A stretch of 21,042 bases of DNA. Origin: JBBDMU01 sp040878115. Lineage in GTDB: Bacteria > Bacteroidota > Rhodothermia > Balneolales > Natronogracilivirgulaceae. Location: NCBI GenBank assembly GCA_040878115.1, contig JBBDMV010000090.1:1-21042 (forward strand), in the 5' to 3' direction. Positions 17,109-21,042 of this stretch are shown one piece after another; the stretch's first letter is position 1, and every line of letters starts with the position of its first letter. The notes below the pieces were generated by a model. The model was not told the origin of the DNA and made no database searches. It was given only the letters and a program-made list of their open reading frames with translations. Position numbers and translations under genes: made by a program.

Positions 17109-18197
17109 TTATTCAATCACATGGGCATTTGGAATATGCCCTAGCTTCTCGTCTATAAATTGATACGATTCCAAACGAACTTCTGTTGGGAAATCATGGT
17201 CTGCATTTGGATAACGAACCTGGAGGTTCTCCTCCGCATCCAGAAAACGATAGGTTTTAGAGGCCGTTTCGATTCCCTTCCTGACTCCTTCTACATCGAA
17301 GTTTGAGTCATTTACCGGAGAGTTGGAAAAAAAGGCACGGGGCGCTAAAGCAGCGATAACTTCATCCATATCAAAAGGGATCTTCTCGCTATCCAAATTG
17401 TATTTGTCCCGGAAAAGAGGCATATACCGGTCCTGTGCCCAGGGGCCCAAGCGCCCCCCATATCTTTCATGGGCAATCTCACCAATATCGTAATAGTCCA
17501 TTAACGTCCAGCCGCAGCTAGAAACAATGACCTTTAAGCGGGTATCAAAAGCGCCCACAAACATCGCATTGTGTCCCCCCAGAGAATGGCCCAGCACGCC
17601 TATTCTTTCAGGGTCTACATCTTCCCGGGCCTGCAGAAGGTCCACGCTCCGCATGTGGTTAAGTATCCCCTTCATCGTGCCCGACTGATAGCGATCGGCG
17701 TGAAAATCGTAGTCCTGCAGTTCTCCCATACTTGGGTAATCTGGAGCTATAACCACATATCCCCTCTCGGCCAGTTCTTTGGCTTGTGCGCGATTAGGCA
17801 AATGACTTTCACCGTCTACCAAACGTTTACCAGGACCACCCGTTCCATGCAGAACAAGCATAGCCGGAAGCTTGCCACTTATCGCCTTTCGTAACGGGAT
17901 ATACAGGTAAGCAGGCACCCTCTCACCCTCGGCAGCAAGAAAATCGATCTTCAAACGGTCATAACTACCGGTCCTGAGCGTGTCATAAACCTGCACATCA
18001 AGTGGAAGCAAGGAGCTACGGTCGGGAACCGCCCCCATTACTTCCTGCATACCCTCAAGGATCTGCCAGCGCTCTTGCTCCCATTCAGCCAGGTCCTTCA
18101 CCGATCTGTCTTGCCCTAAAACATCAGAAGAGGCTGCAAAACCGATAATGGCTAACGAAATTGAACATACAAAAAGGGAAAAAACAAGCTTTTTCAT
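17109..18197 (-). CDS. Exported alpha/beta-hydrolase (dienelactone hydrolase / acetyl-esterase-like)
   Basis: A 362-residue serine hydrolase when started at the ATG at 18197. This start gives a clean Sec signal peptide (MKKLVFSLFVCSISLAIIGF, cleavage near residue 28) and leaves 13 bp after the upstream aminotransferase. A further in-frame ATG at 18239 would add 14 polar residues ahead of the signal and overlap that gene by 29 bp, so I reject it. The nucleophile is Ser205 in GHSLGG, the catalytic histidine is probably His334 (PNADHDFP), and the acid is probably Asp297 or Asp300. LVLHGTGG (115-121) is the oxyanion strand and loop. The fold resembles dienelactone hydrolase and acetyl xylan esterase-like enzymes. 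A lactone or ester is the likely substrate, but it cannot be named. Confidence 0.87.
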   Translation of the reverse strand: MKKLVFSLFVCSISLAIIGFAASSDVLGQDRSVKDLAEWEQERWQILEGMQEVMGAVPDRSSLLPLDVQVYDTLRTGSYDRLKIDFLAAEGERVPAYLYIPLRKAISGKLPAMLVLHGTGGPGKRLVDGESHLPNRAQAKELAERGYVVIAPDYPSMGELQDYDFHADRYQSGTMKGILNHMRSVDLLQAREDVDPERIGVLGHSLGGHNAMFVGAFDTRLKVIVSSCGWTLMDYYDIGEIAHERYGGRLGPWAQDRYMPLFRDKYNLDSEKIPFDMDEVIAALAPRAFFSNSPVNDSNFDVEGVRKGIETASKTYRFLDAEENLQVRYPNADHDFPTEVRLESYQFIDEKLGHIPNAHVIE

Positions 18198-18210
18198 ATA
18201 ATGGCCATCT

Positions 18211-19593
18211 TTATATGTTGTTTTTAATGTTCTCTGCATTCATGTGAATTTTCTCGATTGCATTTGCTATATCATCACAGTCCGACCTGGTTCCCAACAG
18301 CAGTGTTTGAGAGAGCCAGACGGCTTCCTCATTGCACAACTGGTCGTTCTGCGGACATTGGTTATCCTCCAGGTAACTGTTGTAATCCAGCATACTCTGC
18401 GGATACATCTTTTGAAAGTTCACAGATTGGAAAGCATCGGCCAGAAAGGGCTGGTCATTGAGAGTTCTGTATCCGCTGGAGCAGGGAATACCCTCGGCCT
18501 GCATTGCCCTGAGAAATTGCGCCCTTGTCAGATCTTTGAAATCTTCTTTTTTGTAACGGAAGGGGAAAAGATGGAAAGCAGCCCTGGTTACGTTTTCATA
18601 AAGGTTATAAGGAATGATCCCCGGGATACTCTCGATTTGTGAACGCAGATATCCGGCGTTTTCATTACGCAGGTGTGTGTCTTCCTCCAGCCGCTTCAGT
18701 TGGCTCAGCCCAATGGCAGCCTGGAATTCCGTTATTCTTAGTTTTGTACCCATCTTTACCCAATCTTCCCCCCGCTCAGCCGTAACGGACCCATACGATT
18801 GCCCAAATCCATGGTATGAGAAACATCGGTCCATATACTCTTCATCATTACTTACAATCGCTCCGCCCTCACCCATAGCAAGATGTTTGGAGTTTTGGAA
18901 GCTAAAGCAGCCGGCATTTCCGAAAGTACCCACTTTCTGATGATTGATTTCAGCCAGCCATGCCTGACAAGCATCCTCCACGACCAGCAGGCCATGTTTT
19001 TGTGCAATCTCCATGATCCGTACCATGTCGGCAGGCAAACCGAGAATATGTACCGGGAGGATTGCTTTGGTCCGGGAGGTAATCTTCTCCTCGATCTTAT
19101 TAACATCGATCTGGAAGGTCTCCGGATCGGTGTCGACGAACACCGGCATTGCCCCGTTCATCAGTATCGCTTGAATGGTCGCAATAAACGTATAGGGTGG
19201 AACAATTACTTCATGTCCACCTCCAATATCAAGATTGGCAAGAGCACCAATTAATGCGTTGGTCCCATTTCCAGTAGTCAGGCAGCGCTTGGCGCCGACG
19301 GTTGCCGCCCATTTCTCTTCAAATTCGGACACGGTGTCAGCGCGAGACCAAACTCCGCTTCGAATGGTTTCAAGTAGTCGTTTTTCATCCGTTTCGGGAT
19401 TCCATACGGGCCATTCCGGCCAGCTGGCCGTACGCACCGGATTGCCACCGAGTATAGCAGGGGTTTCTGTATGTTGAAGGTTTCCGGCAAAAATAGAAGG
19501 AGCAGCTCCTAATGTTAAATAGGCCCCGGCACCGGCTATTGAATTCTGCTTCACGAACTCACGTCTGGAATACGTTCTTTTATTTTTTTTCAT
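18211..19593 (-). CDS. Tat-exported DegT/DnrJ/EryC1/StrS-family PLP aminotransferase (copy 2)
   Basis: A 460-residue paralogue of the protein encoded at 1696-3069; by eye about three quarters of residues are identical, with long identical runs and only a 3-residue length change near residue 273. PLP landmarks are intact: Asp207 (VVEDACQAW) and Lys236 (SFQNSKHLAMGEGG). The twin-arginine signal SRREFVKQ (9-16) with a following Ala/Gly-rich stretch is also kept. The phosphate-loop segment differs (TGNGTNAL against TTSGTQAL), as does the segment after GGG (HEVIVPPYTFIATI against DEVIVSPYTFIAQV), so the two copies may differ in substrate. It lies between the ceramidase-like gene (64 bp upstream) and the hydrolase (13 bp downstream), probably in one operon. 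Confidence 0.9.
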   Translation of the reverse strand: MKKNKRTYSRREFVKQNSIAGAGAYLTLGAAPSIFAGNLQHTETPAILGGNPVRTASWPEWPVWNPETDEKRLLETIRSGVWSRADTVSEFEEKWAATVGAKRCLTTGNGTNALIGALANLDIGGGHEVIVPPYTFIATIQAILMNGAMPVFVDTDPETFQIDVNKIEEKITSRTKAILPVHILGLPADMVRIMEIAQKHGLLVVEDACQAWLAEINHQKVGTFGNAGCFSFQNSKHLAMGEGGAIVSNDEEYMDRCFSYHGFGQSYGSVTAERGEDWVKMGTKLRITEFQAAIGLSQLKRLEEDTHLRNENAGYLRSQIESIPGIIPYNLYENVTRAAFHLFPFRYKKEDFKDLTRAQFLRAMQAEGIPCSSGYRTLNDQPFLADAFQSVNFQKMYPQSMLDYNSYLEDNQCPQNDQLCNEEAVWLSQTLLLGTRSDCDDIANAIEKIHMNAENIKNNI

Positions 19594-19657
19594 AACGGCT
19601 GCTTGGTTACTTGTTAAATTAAATATAAAATGATCAGTCTCTATTTACTGACGCTAT

Positions 19658-21040
19658 TCAATAATTTGTTAATCCTGCTTGCTTCGCCACTTTCATAATT
19701 TCATTTAGGATCACCGTTTCAATATTTGATGACCACGAACTTGGCTGACCATATACCATCTGCGATGATGCGCCTTCATAGCCGCCTTCCATTAGGATCC
19801 GGGCTGAGGGAATATAAGCCATCACATCGTTGGAATAGCCCATTACAAAGGTATCCTGCCCGAAAATCCTTTTAATCTCTATGGCGTAGTCTACAACCAG
19901 TTCACCACCTAAGCTAAAAATAGGCTGGTCACCAAGCTGCCAAACCTGTACAGGATAGGGATAGGTAGTCCTTAATGACTCTCCACCATCAAGCTTTTTA
20001 TACAGTCGCGCTGCCCAACGCTGGTGATACCCGGTTGCCTCTTCCGCCATGCTCGCAAATTCTGCCTTTGTTGGCGGTTCAGTTAATTGTAAATCCACTT
20101 CTGAATAGGCCATCGATAATTTAGATGCTAACGGACGCATATCCTCATCCAGGACCCTTTGAACAGCCGCTGCCAGAGATCGTCCATATTGCATTGCCAA
20201 TGCTACGGTCCGACGGGGCATTGGATTTTGATCTGCACCGGCACCTTGAAAAAATAAAACCATAGCGTCCGGATAATCTTTTTCCAGCTCTAACTGTGCA
20301 AAGCCAGGATAATCACCTGACCATTGGTAACCACTCAACGTAGTCGGGTGGCATGCATAACCAAAAGCTATAGCCATCGTTTCACCGGCTTGGTTCACCA
20401 CTTTGATCACCGGGACCGCATGATCAGAAGGACCTGCCAGTTGCGTAGCTTGCTTGAGGGTTTGCGCAGGATTATTCCGACGGTTTACGGCAAACCGGGT
20501 TACGCCGTTCTCAGCATATATGGTCGCAGGTTCCATAGAGTCCAGCGCCTCACCGACCAAATCAACCATCGTATCCTCTAACTTGTCAGAGTATTCCTGT
20601 ACCAACTCAAGTTGGTGTGAATCCATAGGATAAATATCAAACAACGCATCCTGTAAAACGGGGGCAGAATGCGTATGGGAACTGTTTAATATGATCTGGG
20701 CTCTGGATAATCCGTGTGATGTTTCTATTTGGTCCCGAATTCGGTCTGACATCGCTTTTGGTAACCCCAAAAGATCTGAAGTAATCATCACCGCTTGTTT
20801 TCCTTCCGCATCCTCAAAAGCCAATGCCTTCGCCCGCACATCATGCAGTTTGCCCTCGGAAGGGTGGTCTCGATTACCATATCCAGCCATCCACATCGGT
20901 TGCTCCGGTGTAATCACCACCTCTGCGACACCCGCTTTCCATTCCATATTGTCACTATCCGGCTGATTGCCGTTATTTCCATATGCAAATTCATAGGTCA
21001 TAAAGTAACAGAGAACTATAAGTGCAATTATATTTTTCAT
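19658..21040 (-). CDS. Exported neutral/alkaline ceramidase-like metallohydrolase
   Basis: A 460-residue protein resembling the N-terminal catalytic domain of neutral/alkaline non-lysosomal ceramidase (zinc amidase). It has the opening WKAGVAEVVITPEQPMWMAGYGNR, the metal-binding SSHTHSAP (120-127; His122 and His124), YACHPTTLSG (228-237; His231) and FFQGAGADQNP (264-273). Bacterial homologues of this shorter form occur widely in environmental bacteria, often in sugar-related loci; a true ceramide activity is not implied. A hydrophobic N-terminus (about 4-20) is a signal peptide. The start codon is two bases from the window edge, so upstream partners are unseen. It is the first visible gene of block A. 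Confidence 0.87.
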   Translation of the reverse strand: MKNIIALIVLCYFMTYEFAYGNNGNQPDSDNMEWKAGVAEVVITPEQPMWMAGYGNRDHPSEGKLHDVRAKALAFEDAEGKQAVMITSDLLGLPKAMSDRIRDQIETSHGLSRAQIILNSSHTHSAPVLQDALFDIYPMDSHQLELVQEYSDKLEDTMVDLVGEALDSMEPATIYAENGVTRFAVNRRNNPAQTLKQATQLAGPSDHAVPVIKVVNQAGETMAIAFGYACHPTTLSGYQWSGDYPGFAQLELEKDYPDAMVLFFQGAGADQNPMPRRTVALAMQYGRSLAAAVQRVLDEDMRPLASKLSMAYSEVDLQLTEPPTKAEFASMAEEATGYHQRWAARLYKKLDGGESLRTTYPYPVQVWQLGDQPIFSLGGELVVDYAIEIKRIFGQDTFVMGYSNDVMAYIPSARILMEGGYEGASSQMVYGQPSSWSSNIETVILNEIMKVAKQAGLTNY

Positions 21041-21042
21041 AT

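Noticed and set aside
18198..18239. Upstream in-frame ATG of the alpha/beta-hydrolase
   Set aside because: It would add 14 polar residues before a normal signal peptide and overlap the aminotransferase by 29 bp; the ATG at 18197 fits better.

Overview
The window looks like a chromosomal segment of a member of the Bacteroidota/Balneolota (FCB group). The evidence is a SusC/SusD outer-membrane pair, a SusC carrying an N-terminal signalling (STN) domain, a FecR-type anti-sigma factor with its ECF sigma factor, AT-rich spacers with little Shine-Dalgarno signal, and many exported enzymes with Tat or Sec signals. I cannot name the genus. A run of 100 Ns at 11069-11168 marks an assembly gap.

Almost everything is on the minus strand. 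Read in the direction of transcription (right to left) it falls into three blocks. Block A (21040-16140): a neutral-ceramidase-like exported protein, a Tat-type DegT/StrS aminotransferase, an exported alpha/beta-hydrolase and an exported ThuA-domain protein. Block B (15732-12167): an extended SDR, a DHDPS/NAL-type aldolase and a one-chain iron-sulfur L-serine dehydratase; these three look cytoplasmic and are tightly packed. Block C (11848-1696): ECF sigma factor, assembly gap, FecR anti-sigma, SusC, SusD, a strong intrinsic terminator, a Tat-type amidohydrolase overlapping a second amidohydrolase that has lost its metal ligands, then a second Tat-type DegT aminotransferase very similar to the one in block A. 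A beta-propeller-like gene on the plus strand (402-1673) converges on block C; its 5' end looks damaged. The first 400 bases hold a 78-bp near-perfect palindrome built from 11-bp units.

A working model, which is inference, is an uptake-and-catabolism locus for one unknown small substrate. Block C senses it (SusC STN domain to FecR to sigma factor) and imports it (SusC/SusD). The exported hydrolases, ThuA protein, amidohydrolase and PLP enzymes would process it in the periplasm. The block B aldolase and ammonia-lyase would finish it in the cytoplasm, at the level of pyruvate. No glycoside hydrolase, polysaccharide lyase, sulfatase or peptidase is visible, so this is not an ordinary polysaccharide utilisation locus. 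The two unusual Tat-exported DegT paralogues at its two ends are the most distinctive feature.
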